A stretch of DNA of 64,000 bases from Bacillus sp. E(2018) (GTDB lineage Bacteria; Bacillota; Bacilli; Bacillales; Fictibacillaceae): contig NZ_SCOL01000001.1 of assembly GCF_005503015.1 (NCBI RefSeq), positions 744,001 through 808,000 on the forward strand, written 5' to 3'. The translations under genes and the position numbers were made by a program. Positions within the stretch are counted from its first letter, which is position 1. Each line of letters begins with the position of its first letter. Of this stretch, positions 33,051 to 43,576 are shown piece after piece. The notes beneath the pieces are model-generated. The model was given only the letters and a program-made list of their open reading frames with translations. It was not told the DNA's origin and searched no databases.

Positions 33051-33620
33051 TTGAAAGATAAGAAGTTCAGCCTAATGGATGAAATCAATCATTTTGAGTC
33101 TGAGAACGCTCATATCCTTTTTGTCTTTAACCAAGTTAATCACTATGTTCACATGGCTGCAGACTATTTGAGCGAGGAATTAAATAAAGGTACACAGGTA
33201 CTGCTTGTCGAAAATGACAGGATTTATCCTATGATTTTAAAAAGGTTAAAAGAATCAGTATCTGACCAAAAGCTCTTAAATCTAAAGCGAGAAAATACGT
33301 TTGATTTTTATTATGAACAAGAAAGTTTTAACCCTGATTCAATTTATAACCATTTTCAAGATAAGGTGAGGCCTTATGTAGAAAAAGGTGAACGTATTGT
33401 GACTTGGGGTCATGTTGAATGGGGTAACGACATATCGAACAAGGATTTGATCACTTATGAAAGAAGAATTGATCAATTACTAAAAACCATGAGTGTTATC
33501 TCAATTTGTGCTTATGATGAAGACCGTTTGAGTCATGAAGCTTTGGAGAGTTTGGTTTCATTACATGATATATACATAAGAGAAAATAAGATAGTAAAAC
33601 CTTATATAAAAACAGAATAA
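33051..33620 (+). CDS. Stand-alone MEDS domain protein
   Basis: A 189-residue protein that is almost only a MEDS (DcmR-type sensory) domain: HILFVFNQVNHYVHMAADYL, GTQVLLVENDRIYPMILKRL, the middle RIVTWGHVEWGN and the end ICAYDEDRLSHEALESLVSLHDIYI. In other proteins this domain is joined to a histidine kinase or to DNA-binding parts; here no output domain is present. It may sense a ligand and act by protein contact. TTG 33051 lies seven bases after GGGAGG. Confidence 0.82.
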   Translation: MKDKKFSLMDEINHFESENAHILFVFNQVNHYVHMAADYLSEELNKGTQVLLVENDRIYPMILKRLKESVSDQKLLNLKRENTFDFYYEQESFNPDSIYNHFQDKVRPYVEKGERIVTWGHVEWGNDISNKDLITYERRIDQLLKTMSVISICAYDEDRLSHEALESLVSLHDIYIRENKIVKPYIKTE

Positions 33621-33628
33621 CATCTATG

Positions 33629-33660
33629 GCCAACCTTATTTATGAGGTTGGTCTTTTTAT
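33629..33660 (+). terminator. Terminator of the MEDS gene
   Basis: GCCAACCT (33629-33636) pairs with AGGTTGGT (33645-33652), followed by CTTTTTAT. Confidence 0.8.
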
Positions 33661-33733
33661 TGAAGTGTAAAAAGAATATGATATTTGACTTCTTTAGTCA
33701 TTTGGATACCTACGGTAAGTCAGTTTTTTTATT

Positions 33734-33742
33734 CATAAAATA
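33734..33742 (+). promoter_or_regulatory. Possible sigma-K -10 box of the collagen-like gene
   Basis: CATAAAATA fits CATAnnnTA and lies 62 bp before the start codon. A convincing -35 AC at the normal distance is not seen, so this is tentative. Confidence 0.3.
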
Positions 33743-33803
33743 ATTTCAGGTTAATATCTTAATACGACAGATGTTCGGAGCTTTGTTTATTGGGGGGGGC
33801 GTT

Positions 33804-35780
<1,977 letters not shown>

Positions 35781-35835
35781 TTTTTCATAAGTGGTTGGTT
35801 AGCTGTTTGATATAGAAATAGAACAATAAAGGTAT

Positions 35836-35870
35836 CCAAAGCCAATATCTGTTGTTATTGGCTTTGGTTT
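35836..35870 (+). terminator. Terminator of the collagen-like gene
   Basis: CCAAAGCCAATA (35836-35847) pairs perfectly with 35856-35867, followed by TTTT with one interruption. It stands between the collagen-like gene and the glycosyltransferase genes, so the latter need read-through or a separate promoter. Confidence 0.8.
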
Positions 35871-35892
35871 TAGTTATGAAGGAGGACAACCT

Positions 35893-36978
35893 GTGATAAC
35901 GATCAGCCTATGTATGATAGTGAAGGATGAAGAAAAGCATCTTGGGAAATGTCTACGATCAGTAAGTGGAATTGTAGACGAAATTATCATCGTTGATACA
36001 GGCTCGATTGACCGGACTAAGGAAGTGGCCAGGTATTATACGGATCTCGTATTAGATTTTGATTGGATCGATGATTTTTCAGCAGCTCGTAATTTTGCGT
36101 TTGCTCAAGCCACTAAGGACTATATCGTCTGGTTGGATGCTGATGACATTCTGTTGAAGGAAGATGTTGAGAAGCTGTTAACACTAAAGAAAGAAATAGA
36201 TGAAGCGATTGATTCTGTAACCATGATCTACAATTACGCGTTTGATGAATTTGGAAATGTAACGACGAGCCTCAGACGAAACCGACTCGTCAAACGTAGT
36301 GAAAACTTTAAATGGATTGGTCCCATACATGAGTATTTGGATGTGAGGGGAAACATCATAAATTCTGATGTTGTCATCACACATACGAGAAAACATGCTC
36401 ATTCTAAGCGTAATCTAGCAATCTTTGAAAATAGAGCAAAACGAGGAGAAGATTTCTCCCCACGTGATCTCTTTTACTATGGAAACGAATTGATGGACAA
36501 TCAACAGTATGAGAAAGCTTCAATCATCTATGAAAAATTTATAAAAGAGAAAAACGGATGGAGTGAAGATATTATTACGGCATGCTACCGCTTAAGTGGA
36601 ATTTATATGATGATGGACAAGTTTGATGATGCATTTCGAGTGGCCATGAAATCATTCGATTATGATTCACCAAGAGCGGAGTTGTGCTGTCGCATCGGTT
36701 CATTATTTTTAAAACAGCAAAAATATGACCAAGCCTTATTTTGGTTTAAGCAAGCGATTGAACTTAAAAAGCCCCAAGACCATTTGGGTTTTATACAAGA
36801 AGCTTACTGGACATGGTTTCCTCACCTGCAACTGTGTATTTGTTATTATCATCTTGGAGAGTTTGAGAAGTCTTATGAACATAACGAACAAGCACGTAAA
36901 CATCGTCCTACTGATCAAGATGTCCTTCACAATAAAAAATTACTTGAAGAGCAGCACAAGATTGAGGTGAAGATATGA
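35893..36978 (+). CDS. GT2 (SunS-like) glycosyltransferase with C-terminal TPR region
   Basis: A 361-residue cytosolic glycosyltransferase. The GT-A fold covers about residues 1-190: ISLCMIVKDEEKHLGKCLRS, IIIVDTGSIDRT, DDFSAARNFAFAQA and the metal-binding D-x-D in VWLDADDIL. Residues about 200-350 are tetratricopeptide-like (FYYGNELMDNQQYEKASIIYEKF, CCRIGSLFLKQQKYDQALFWF). This layout is found in SunS-type enzymes that glycosylate peptides. GTG 35893 follows GGAGGACAACCT. It overlaps the next gene by four bases; the upstream collagen-like protein is the likely acceptor. Confidence 0.88.
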   Translation: MITISLCMIVKDEEKHLGKCLRSVSGIVDEIIIVDTGSIDRTKEVARYYTDLVLDFDWIDDFSAARNFAFAQATKDYIVWLDADDILLKEDVEKLLTLKKEIDEAIDSVTMIYNYAFDEFGNVTTSLRRNRLVKRSENFKWIGPIHEYLDVRGNIINSDVVITHTRKHAHSKRNLAIFENRAKRGEDFSPRDLFYYGNELMDNQQYEKASIIYEKFIKEKNGWSEDIITACYRLSGIYMMMDKFDDAFRVAMKSFDYDSPRAELCCRIGSLFLKQQKYDQALFWFKQAIELKKPQDHLGFIQEAYWTWFPHLQLCICYYHLGEFEKSYEHNEQARKHRPTDQDVLHNKKLLEEQHKIEVKI

Positions 36979-39230
36979 GAATCGTGCATGTTGCACCTGA
37001 CTATTATCCTGTACCGCCGCTAAACTATGGAGGAATTGAACGGATGATTCATGCCCTCGTCGAAAAAAGTGTAAGACAAGGCCATGACGTTTTTTTGTAT
37101 GCAAGAGAGGGTAGCCAAACAAGTGCTCAGTTAATTCCCTATCATCATGAAGCGGGAAGACCTGAACATATTGTGGCATATGTAAAAGAAACGATGCCTG
37201 ACGAAGTGGATATCATTCATGATCACACACACCTATCCGTGATAGGGCGATTAAAATTACCAATACCAACCGTTTGTACCATCCATGACAGTTTGAACAA
37301 TGATGTGGAACATCCTGTGTACCTTAGTAAGCGAGCACTCAAACATGTCGGAAAGGGTAAGGGATATTACGTATATAATGGTATCGACCTAAACGAGTAT
37401 CCCTTTCAAAAAGAAAAGGAAGACTATCTCCTTTTTCTTGGCGTGATCAGTGCTCATAAAGGTATCCACCATGCATTAGAGATAGCTGAAAAGACAAAGA
37501 GACGAATGAAGATAGCAGGTCCTGTATTTAATACGGAGTACTTCTTGAACGAAGTGGAACCTCGAATTAAAAAGCTACCTCATGTCGAATATGTTGGAGA
37601 AGTTGGAGGAGAGTATCGACTGAAACTCTTGAGAGAAGCGGAATGTCTTGTTTTTCCTACGTCATGGGAAGAACCTTTCGGGCTCGTCATGGTTGAAGCT
37701 ATGGCTTGCGGTACTCCTGTAGTCGCGCTTGATAACGGTGCGGTATCTGAAGTGTTAAAAGACTATCCTGCACAGATCTGTCAGAACACTGATGAGATGA
37801 TTGCTCAACTGCCCGTTCGTTATGACGCGTCCGGTTTAAGAGACTACGTATCGAATCATTTTACAGTAGGGTGTATGACAGAGAATTATCTCTCTCTTTA
37901 TAAAAAAGTCATTCAGCAATCTGAGAATCAAAAGGATAATGAAAGATTAACGGAACACCTACTACCGGCTGCTAACTATTTTAAGAGCACTAAAGAATTT
38001 GATCAAGCCATCACTCTTTATGAAAGACTATTAAAATCAAATCATGTAGAGCAGGACGTGAAGGTTTTCATCTGTAATGAAATGGCTGATATCTATCATC
38101 AACAAACAGACTATGAGAAAGAAAGGGAGTATGGTTACCGATCCTTTCAGCATGATAAACCACGTGCAGAGATCTGTTGTCGACTCGGTTATGGTTTCTT
38201 ACAAGATAACAAGTTAGATCAAGCTGTGTTTTGGTATACACGTGCAACAGAGCTCGAGATACCGAAGAACAAAGGCATGCTACATTATGAAGCATGTTGG
38301 ACATGGCTACCACACGTACAGCTCTGTGTTTGTTATTACCGATCAGGTAATTATGAAAAAGCGTATCTTCATAACGAAGAAGCGAGAAAACTAAATCCTG
38401 ACTATGCACATATTTCCACCAATAAAGAATTACTAGAAAACGTTTTAAACATCCACTCCGATCACACTGCTGTACAGGTTGAGTTGAAAAACGATAATCA
38501 GGAACCTTTTCTAATGAACCTTCATCTTCCAGGATTCATTGAAGAAACCATTCAGAATACAGGAAACTGGGAACCTTACATGATGACAACCCTAAAAAAA
38601 TATCTGAAAGATGGGGGAATCTTTGTGGATGTTGGGGCTAATATCGGTTATCATGCGCTACATGCTGCTAGTCTTAATTCGAACTTAGATTGTATATGTT
38701 TCGAACCCCATCCCGAAATATTTGAGCAGCTTCAACAAAACATTGCGATAAATTCTTTTTCAAATGTTAGGGCTCATCCGTTAGCTATAGGGAATTCTGT
38801 TGGGCATATCAACTTTCATATGCAAAACCGGAATAACTACAACAGAGGAATGTCAGCCATTGACTATTATGATGGTATAGGAACAGACTATAAGACTGTT
38901 CAAGTTCCTACAACCACGCTCGATACGTTTTTAGATCTAGAAACGAAATCCAAAGTAAAGCTCATTAAGATTGATACACAAGGACATGAATATCAAGTCA
39001 TCCAAGGTGCGCTTGAACTAATCGATACATCACACCCCGTAATCACTCTTGAACACCATAATAATGATAAAAAGAGTATTCATGATATATCAAAGCTCCT
39101 TCCAAGCTATGAAATCTATAAAGTGAACTTTTGGAATGGTAAAATAGCCCGTTATGAAGAAGAAAGCTCAGAAGAATTTATGGACGATTACGTTTTTCTA
39201 CCTCTCCAATTAAAGGAGAAGATTTATTAG
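36975..39230 (+). CDS. GT4 glycosyltransferase - TPR - FkbM methyltransferase fusion
   Basis: A 751-residue, three-domain protein. Residues 1 to about 318 are a GT-B, family 4 glycosyltransferase (NYGGIERMIHALVE, YNGIDLNEYP, and SWEEPFGLVMVEAMACGTPVVA with the E-x7-E motif near residue 231). About 325-490 is a TPR region closely similar to that of the upstream protein. About 530-740 is an FkbM-type methyltransferase (VDVGANIGYHALHAAS near residue 551, CFEPHPEIF, IDTQGHEYQVIQGA). It should add a sugar and O-methylate it. Translational overlap with the GT2 gene and the adjacent collagen-like gene point to modification of the spore-surface stalk. Confidence 0.87.
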   Translation: MRIVHVAPDYYPVPPLNYGGIERMIHALVEKSVRQGHDVFLYAREGSQTSAQLIPYHHEAGRPEHIVAYVKETMPDEVDIIHDHTHLSVIGRLKLPIPTVCTIHDSLNNDVEHPVYLSKRALKHVGKGKGYYVYNGIDLNEYPFQKEKEDYLLFLGVISAHKGIHHALEIAEKTKRRMKIAGPVFNTEYFLNEVEPRIKKLPHVEYVGEVGGEYRLKLLREAECLVFPTSWEEPFGLVMVEAMACGTPVVALDNGAVSEVLKDYPAQICQNTDEMIAQLPVRYDASGLRDYVSNHFTVGCMTENYLSLYKKVIQQSENQKDNERLTEHLLPAANYFKSTKEFDQAITLYERLLKSNHVEQDVKVFICNEMADIYHQQTDYEKEREYGYRSFQHDKPRAEICCRLGYGFLQDNKLDQAVFWYTRATELEIPKNKGMLHYEACWTWLPHVQLCVCYYRSGNYEKAYLHNEEARKLNPDYAHISTNKELLENVLNIHSDHTAVQVELKNDNQEPFLMNLHLPGFIEETIQNTGNWEPYMMTTLKKYLKDGGIFVDVGANIGYHALHAASLNSNLDCICFEPHPEIFEQLQQNIAINSFSNVRAHPLAIGNSVGHINFHMQNRNNYNRGMSAIDYYDGIGTDYKTVQVPTTTLDTFLDLETKSKVKLIKIDTQGHEYQVIQGALELIDTSHPVITLEHHNNDKKSIHDISKLLPSYEIYKVNFWNGKIARYEEESSEEFMDDYVFLPLQLKEKIY

Positions 39231-39266
39231 AAATTTTAACTAGTTTTAAAATAATAGATTTTATAG

Positions 39267-39298
39267 AAACGACTTTCTTACAAGAGTCGTTTTTATTT
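39267..39298 (+). terminator. Terminator of the glycosyltransferase operon
   Basis: AAACGACT (39267-39274) pairs with AGTCGTTT (39285-39292), then TTTATTTT. Confidence 0.85.
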
Positions 39299-39540
39299 TG
39301 CCGAGAGGAGAAGGAATCTTAGAAGCCTCCTTTTATAGAGAAGCTGAGAGACATAACCTTCGAGTCTCTTAAAACTCTATCATTTGTTTGGTTAAACAAT
39401 TCTTAATATGGGACAATAGACAATGTACAATTGATGAAAACCGATATTGGGGTTTATCCTCATTAAAATATGTAATTGTGGCTGGACACTTTGTTCAATA
39501 TAAAATCGGCCGAGTAGGCAAAAAAATATTATGTACGTAA
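39299..39540 (+). other. Gap without a recognised gene
   Basis: About 240 A/T-rich bases between the glycosyltransferase terminator and the minus-strand small gene. Only a short GAGAC/GTCTC pairing near 39350-39377 was noticed; no supported ORF or promoter. Confidence 0.5.
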
Positions 39541-39566
39541 AGCCTAACTTCAAATAGAGTTAGGCT
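39541..39566 (-). terminator. Hairpin after the 28-residue minus-strand gene
   Basis: AGCCTAACT (39541-39549) pairs perfectly with AGTTAGGCT (39558-39566). On the minus strand it follows the stop codon at 39575 by eight bases and runs into TTT. Confidence 0.65.
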
Positions 39567-39574
39567 ATTAATTA

Positions 39575-39661
39575 TTAACCAATTCTTTTTTTGTCTTGTG
39601 GAGTCTTGCGGATTTTTTTATCAGCAAATAATCCGTCTAATAGACTTAAGAAATTACGCAT
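39575..39661 (-). CDS. 28-residue basic peptide of unknown function
   Basis: ATG 39661 on the minus strand is preceded by GGGGTG about six bases away. The peptide starts MRNFLSLLDGLFADKKIRKT and ends in RIG: an amphipathic start and a strongly basic tail. A perfect hairpin follows the stop codon. Such small basic proteins are common but poorly annotated in bacilli, and I know no function. Confidence 0.5.
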   Translation of the reverse strand: MRNFLSLLDGLFADKKIRKTPQDKKRIG

Positions 39662-39871
39662 AAAAGACACCCCATATCCTTGTAATGCATGATATAGAGA
39701 ATTTTGCTCTCTATGTAGTAGATTATGAGGAAAGCACTCTATATGATTGGACATTATGAAACAAAAGGCGTTTACGAGTTACCCTTTTATATGAAATTTT
39801 CTAGCAGACTCTAGTAAATGTACAAACCATTTCATAGATTCCACATATACTGAATAATAGGGGTGATGAAA

Positions 39872-40555
39872 ATGGTGAAAATCTTTATCGATCCGGGTCA
39901 TGGAGGAACTGATCCGGGAGGGGTTGCAAATAACCTTACAGAAAAAGCACTTACTTTAAAAATAGGTCTTCGTATTAGAGATATTTTACTTGCAGAATAT
40001 AGCAATGTTTCCGTTTTAATGAGTAGAACATCTGATGTTACAAAGTCATTAACAGAACGAACAGATGCTGCAAACGCTTGGGGAGCTGACTTTTTCTTAT
40101 CCGTTCACACGAATGCAGGCGGTGGAACCGGGTACGAGGATTACATCTATACAGGATCCACAGCACCAACGACCACTTATCAAGATTTTGTGCATGCTGA
40201 AATTTTGAAAACTGTAAATTTTAGTGATCGTGGAAAGAAGGAAGCAAACTTTCACGTATTGCGCGAATCGAATATGCCTGCTCTTTTAACAGAGAATGGT
40301 TTCATAGATAACGTAAATGATGCGAATAAGTTAAAAACGACATCATTTCTTGAAAATATTGCACGTGGACATGTGACTGGGATTGTGAAATGCTTCAACC
40401 TTCCTAAAAAAGCTGTTTATCATACAGTGGTGAGTGGAGATACGGTATATTCACTTAGTCAGCAATACGGAAGCACAATTCAACAGATCAAAAACTGGAA
40501 CAAACTAGATAGTAATTACAGCATTTTTCCAGGTCAAATCCTAAGAGTAAAGTAA
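39872..40555 (+). CDS. N-acetylmuramoyl-L-alanine amidase with LysM domain
   Basis: A 227-residue amidase_3 enzyme. Zinc ligands and catalytic residues are visible in IFIDPGHGGTDPGG (His), LTERTDAANAWGADFFLSVHTNA (His) and LTENGFIDN (catalytic Glu). A single LysM repeat ends the protein (YHTVVSGDTVYSLSQQYGST, then NWNKLDSNYSIFPGQILRV). There is no signal peptide, as in CwlC-type enzymes that act on the mother-cell wall at the end of sporulation. ATG 39872 follows AGGGGTGATG. Confidence 0.92.
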   Translation: MVKIFIDPGHGGTDPGGVANNLTEKALTLKIGLRIRDILLAEYSNVSVLMSRTSDVTKSLTERTDAANAWGADFFLSVHTNAGGGTGYEDYIYTGSTAPTTTYQDFVHAEILKTVNFSDRGKKEANFHVLRESNMPALLTENGFIDNVNDANKLKTTSFLENIARGHVTGIVKCFNLPKKAVYHTVVSGDTVYSLSQQYGSTIQQIKNWNKLDSNYSIFPGQILRVK

Positions 40556-40597
40556 TACCAAGTACACCATTCTTAAAGTGTGCTTGGTATTTTTTTG
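40555..40597. terminator. Terminator after the amidase gene
   Basis: ATACCAAGTACAC (40555-40567) pairs with GTGTGCTTGGTAT (40578-40590, one G-U), followed by seven T. Confidence 0.93.
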
Positions 40598-40603
40598 AAC
40601 GCT

Positions 40604-41047
40604 TTATGCCAATTTAATTCCTTTTCGATAAGCTTCCACAAAAGCAAATGTTAAAAAAGTAAAAGCACCCCATAAGATCCATGCTGCACCAAAGCTGATT
40701 TGATCTGAATTTGTACCGTAAAGCCAAGTTCCCCAAGTCAAAACGATTCCGTCAAAGAAGGTAGCAGTTGCTAGACCTAACCCGATACCTGGAACAATCT
40801 GAAGCGGTTTAAGACCGGCACCCTTTATGATAAGTAGAACGGAAAGCCAAGATACTGGTAAGGCAAGAGCGAAGGAGATTAGACTTCCCATTTCACCAAA
40901 TAAACCAACGGAGTATCCAAATTTTACAGCCATTGCTCCACTAAACCAAAATGCAAGTCCGAATACAATTAGAATTCCTGTTTGCTTCTTACTGAAAAAA
41001 TGAGGTTTCTCCAATTCAATTACTTCCGCAACTTCACTGTTCTTCAT
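40604..41047 (-). CDS. DUF5367-like membrane protein
   Basis: A 147-residue protein with four helices after a polar 25-residue start: IVFGLAFWFSGAMAVKFG, a SLISFALALPVSWLSVLLII helix, GLATATFFDGIVLTWGTWLYG and AAWILWGAFTFLTFAFVEAY. It resembles the DUF5367 family (tentative). It is divergent from a TetR gene, and twin TetR-type operators lie between them, so it is probably the regulated target. The start at 41047 has GGGAGGG upstream. Confidence 0.75.
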   Translation of the reverse strand: MKNSEVAEVIELEKPHFFSKKQTGILIVFGLAFWFSGAMAVKFGYSVGLFGEMGSLISFALALPVSWLSVLLIIKGAGLKPLQIVPGIGLGLATATFFDGIVLTWGTWLYGTNSDQISFGAAWILWGAFTFLTFAFVEAYRKGIKLA

Positions 41048-41073
41048 TTACTAAATCCCTCCCATTTCTTAAA

Positions 41074-41116
41074 ATGTAGCACTTGCTACATAAATAAAAT
41101 GTAGCATATACTACAT
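41074..41116. promoter_or_regulatory. Tandem TetR-type operators
   Basis: Site 1 (41074-41091) is ATGTAGCA-CT-TGCTACAT; site 2 (41099-41116) is ATGTAG-CATATA-CTACAT. Their centres are 25 bp apart, in the divergent promoter region of the membrane protein and TetR genes. Confidence 0.82.
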
Positions 41117-41140
41117 AAAAAATGCAACGAGGAATATGTG

Positions 41141-41683
41141 ATGAAAAAAGGCGAATTAAGAAAACAAGAGATTCAAGAAAAAATGGCAAAGCACATTCTA
41201 ATAAATGGTCTACAGTCAGGAAGTTTAAGAAATTTAGCTCAAGCAGCTGGGACGAGTGACAGAATGTTGCTTCATTATTATCAGGACAAAGAAGAGCTTA
41301 TGAAAGACGTGTTGACTCAAATATCTGATAACCTGATTACTATTCTTGAACAGGCGCGAACGGTTTCCATTCCATTTAATAAATTAGTACCTCATCTTTA
41401 CCAATTGATTAAAAACCCTATCGTAAAACCTTACATTCAGCTTTGGCTCGAGTTAATTGCAAGAGCTTCCAAAAAAGAAGAGCCTTATCTTTCAATTGCA
41501 AAACAGATTGGGGATAGTTTTATTCATTACTGCTCTGAGCTTATTCAAGCAAATGATGAAGAAAAAGAGAAATTAGCGCCTCTAACGTTCATCATTATAG
41601 AGGGAATCGCTATGTTAGATGCAATTGATTTCGAGACCAATATTGAAAAAGCGTTGGAAGGACTATCTGGGTTTCAAAAATAG
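41141..41683 (+). CDS. TetR family transcriptional regulator
   Basis: A 180-residue regulator. The helix-turn-helix is in the first 55 residues (GSLRNLAQAAGTSDRMLLHYYQDKEELM), followed by a helical ligand-binding domain (IQLWLELIARASKKEEPYL, TFIIIEGIAMLDAIDF). ATG 41141, or GTG just before it, follows GAGGA. It probably represses itself and the divergent membrane protein through the paired palindromes. Confidence 0.92.
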   Translation: MKKGELRKQEIQEKMAKHILINGLQSGSLRNLAQAAGTSDRMLLHYYQDKEELMKDVLTQISDNLITILEQARTVSIPFNKLVPHLYQLIKNPIVKPYIQLWLELIARASKKEEPYLSIAKQIGDSFIHYCSELIQANDEEKEKLAPLTFIIIEGIAMLDAIDFETNIEKALEGLSGFQK

Positions 41684-41721
41684 TAAGTGTAAACGATCTA
41701 TGTTTTATGAATGGGGGATTC

Positions 41722-42432
41722 ATGAACTTGAATAGATTAGAAAGAATTCGTCAAGAAGAAAAAGAATACCATGATTATTGTTATAACCATTATAAGCTGT
41801 TTGAAAAAGGATCATGGCTTTATAAACCGGTAAAAACAGTCATGGAGATCGTTCCACATTTACTGAACTTGAAGGAAATGAAAATATTAGACCTGGGTTG
41901 CGGTGTCGGGAGAAATAGTATTCCTTTAGTACAGGCGTTTAGAAGACAAGTAGTTGAAATGGATTGCGTTGATTTCTTAGAATCTGCACTTATAAAGCTG
42001 CAACAATACAGCACAGAATTTAAGGTAAATGAATTCATTAAACCAATTAATGCTGATATAAGTTCCTTTGAGATTAAAAAAGATACCTATGATTTGATTG
42101 TTGCTGTCTCGAGTCTGGAGCATGTTGATTCTGTAGAAACTCTTAAAGATGTTCTTCAACGAATGGAAAGGGGAACTCGAAAAGGAGGCATTAATTGCTT
42201 GATTGTAAACTCTGAGGTCACAGAAACAGATATTGAAACTCAAACAACACTTGATGTCCTTATGGAAATTAACATGCATACGAATGATATGACGAAGTTG
42301 CTGCAAGATACATATCCCAACTGGGAAATCCTAAAAACGGGTGTGAATCCTTTACGTTACGAGATCGTGCGCAATCAAAATCCTGTTATACTTACAACGA
42401 ACGCCATCACTTTAGTTGTAAAGAAAAAATAG
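41722..42432 (+). CDS. Class I SAM-dependent methyltransferase
   Basis: A 236-residue methyltransferase related to TehB-type proteins. Motif I is ILDLGCGVGRNSIPLV, the acidic residue is in MDCVDFLESAL, motif II is TYDLIVAVSSLEHVD and the later motif is RKGGINCLIVNSEVTE. ATG 41722 follows GGGGGATTC; an ATG 15 bases earlier lacks a site. The substrate is unknown. Confidence 0.87.
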   Translation: MNLNRLERIRQEEKEYHDYCYNHYKLFEKGSWLYKPVKTVMEIVPHLLNLKEMKILDLGCGVGRNSIPLVQAFRRQVVEMDCVDFLESALIKLQQYSTEFKVNEFIKPINADISSFEIKKDTYDLIVAVSSLEHVDSVETLKDVLQRMERGTRKGGINCLIVNSEVTETDIETQTTLDVLMEINMHTNDMTKLLQDTYPNWEILKTGVNPLRYEIVRNQNPVILTTNAITLVVKKK

Positions 42433-42437
42433 GGTAG

Positions 42438-42470
42438 AAGCTTTCAGCAAATTTGCTGGAAGCTTTTTTG
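42438..42470 (+). terminator. Terminator after the methyltransferase gene
   Basis: AAGCTTTCAGCAA (42438-42450) pairs with TTGCTGGAAGCTT (42453-42465, one G-U), then TTTT. Confidence 0.92.
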
Positions 42471-42690
42471 TTTGAAAAAGTTATAGGTAATTTGTCTCGT
42501 GACAAAATCGAAGAATCATGATGCTGCTTTTTATTTATTAAAACCAGTCCAATATACTCATTAAATTAACCCAACCCAATTCCTCTTCCTATTTATAGAA
42601 GTTTTTGAGATGATGTATCCAACGATAAAACATAATTTACCAAGTGTGATTTTAAGAGAAAATAATTGGTGGAAAAGGATGATATTACAT

Positions 42691-42963
42691 ATGAAAAGCA
42701 CGGGGATTGTGAGAAAAGTAGATGAGTTAGGAAGAATTGTTATTCCGATTGAACTGCGACGTATGATGGATCTAGACATTAAAGACGGTATTGAGATTTT
42801 TGTAGAGGATGACCGCATTATTTTAAAGAAATACATACCGAACAATTCGTGTGTGATTACAGGTGAAGTGACTGATCAGAATACAGCATATGCAGGAGGA
42901 AAGTTTGTACTCAGTCCGAATGGCGCAAAAGCACTTTTAGAAGAATTAGAATTAAAGTTCTAA
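42691..42963 (+). CDS. AbrB-family transition-state regulator
   Basis: A 90-residue regulator that starts MKSTGIVRKVDELGRIVIP, the AbrB swapped-hairpin barrel, followed by ELRRMMDLDIKDGIEIFVED and ILKKY. The C-terminal half (SCVITGEVTDQN, FVLSPNGAKALLEEL) matches the AbrB/Abh multimerisation region. It probably represses post-exponential functions. ATG 42691 follows AAAGGATGAT; longer readings lack a site. The kinase-like gene follows after 16 bases. Confidence 0.93.
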   Translation: MKSTGIVRKVDELGRIVIPIELRRMMDLDIKDGIEIFVEDDRIILKKYIPNNSCVITGEVTDQNTAYAGGKFVLSPNGAKALLEELELKF

Positions 42964-42979
42964 GTGTGGAGGATCACCA

Positions 42980-43516
42980 GTGACAACAGAACATGCAAGA
43001 ACCATTTATCTCCTGTCAGGACCTGCAGGAGTTGGGAAATCAACAACTGCGATCGAGCTTGTTAAAAGTCTATCCAATAGCGCCTATCTATCTGGTGATG
43101 ATATAAGTCATATGCATATAAACGGCAGAGAGAAGCCTTGGGAAAGTGAACAGGAGCATGATTTGATCTGGAATAACATTCTTCATCTTGCAAGGAACTT
43201 CATAGATTATGGCTGTGACGTTGTAATTGATTACATAACCTTTCCAAAAGATGCGGAGTGGCTAAAACTCCAGTTAAATAAATCCGACGTAATAATTAAA
43301 TATGTTGTCCTATGGGCAGATGAAAAGACGTTAGTAAAAAGAGATGCTTTGCGGGATGCAGATGAGCAAATGGGTGAAAGATGTTTGATTCTTTTTCATG
43401 AGTTCTTGAACTCAAGTTTAGATTCTAAGCATCTTCTTCATACAAGTTTACTTACTCCAAAGGACTTGCAGCAAGTCGTTCAAGAAATAAGATTTGAGAA
43501 CCGATTCATTCAATAA
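42980..43516 (+). CDS. P-loop AAA-type kinase-like protein
   Basis: A 178-residue protein with Walker A SGPAGVGKSTTAIEL, a substrate region LSGDDISHMHINGREKPW, Walker B CDVVIDYITFPKDAEWL and the lid WADEKTLVKRDALRDADEQMGER. It belongs to the same small-molecule-kinase-like group as the proteins at 13416 and 19489. GTG 42980 follows GGAGGATCACCA. It is probably co-transcribed with the AbrB-type gene. The substrate is unknown. Confidence 0.83.
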   Translation: MTTEHARTIYLLSGPAGVGKSTTAIELVKSLSNSAYLSGDDISHMHINGREKPWESEQEHDLIWNNILHLARNFIDYGCDVVIDYITFPKDAEWLKLQLNKSDVIIKYVVLWADEKTLVKRDALRDADEQMGERCLILFHEFLNSSLDSKHLLHTSLLTPKDLQQVVQEIRFENRFIQ

Positions 43517-43520
43517 AAAA

Positions 43521-43552
43521 ACATGCGGCTAGAGAAGCTGCATGCTTTTTTT
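43521..43552 (+). terminator. Terminator after the P-loop protein gene
   Basis: CATGCGGCT (43522-43530) pairs with AGCTGCATG (43536-43544, one G-U), followed by a T-run. Confidence 0.9.
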
Positions 43553-43576
43553 AGTGGAAAGTCGTGCGGAAGATCC

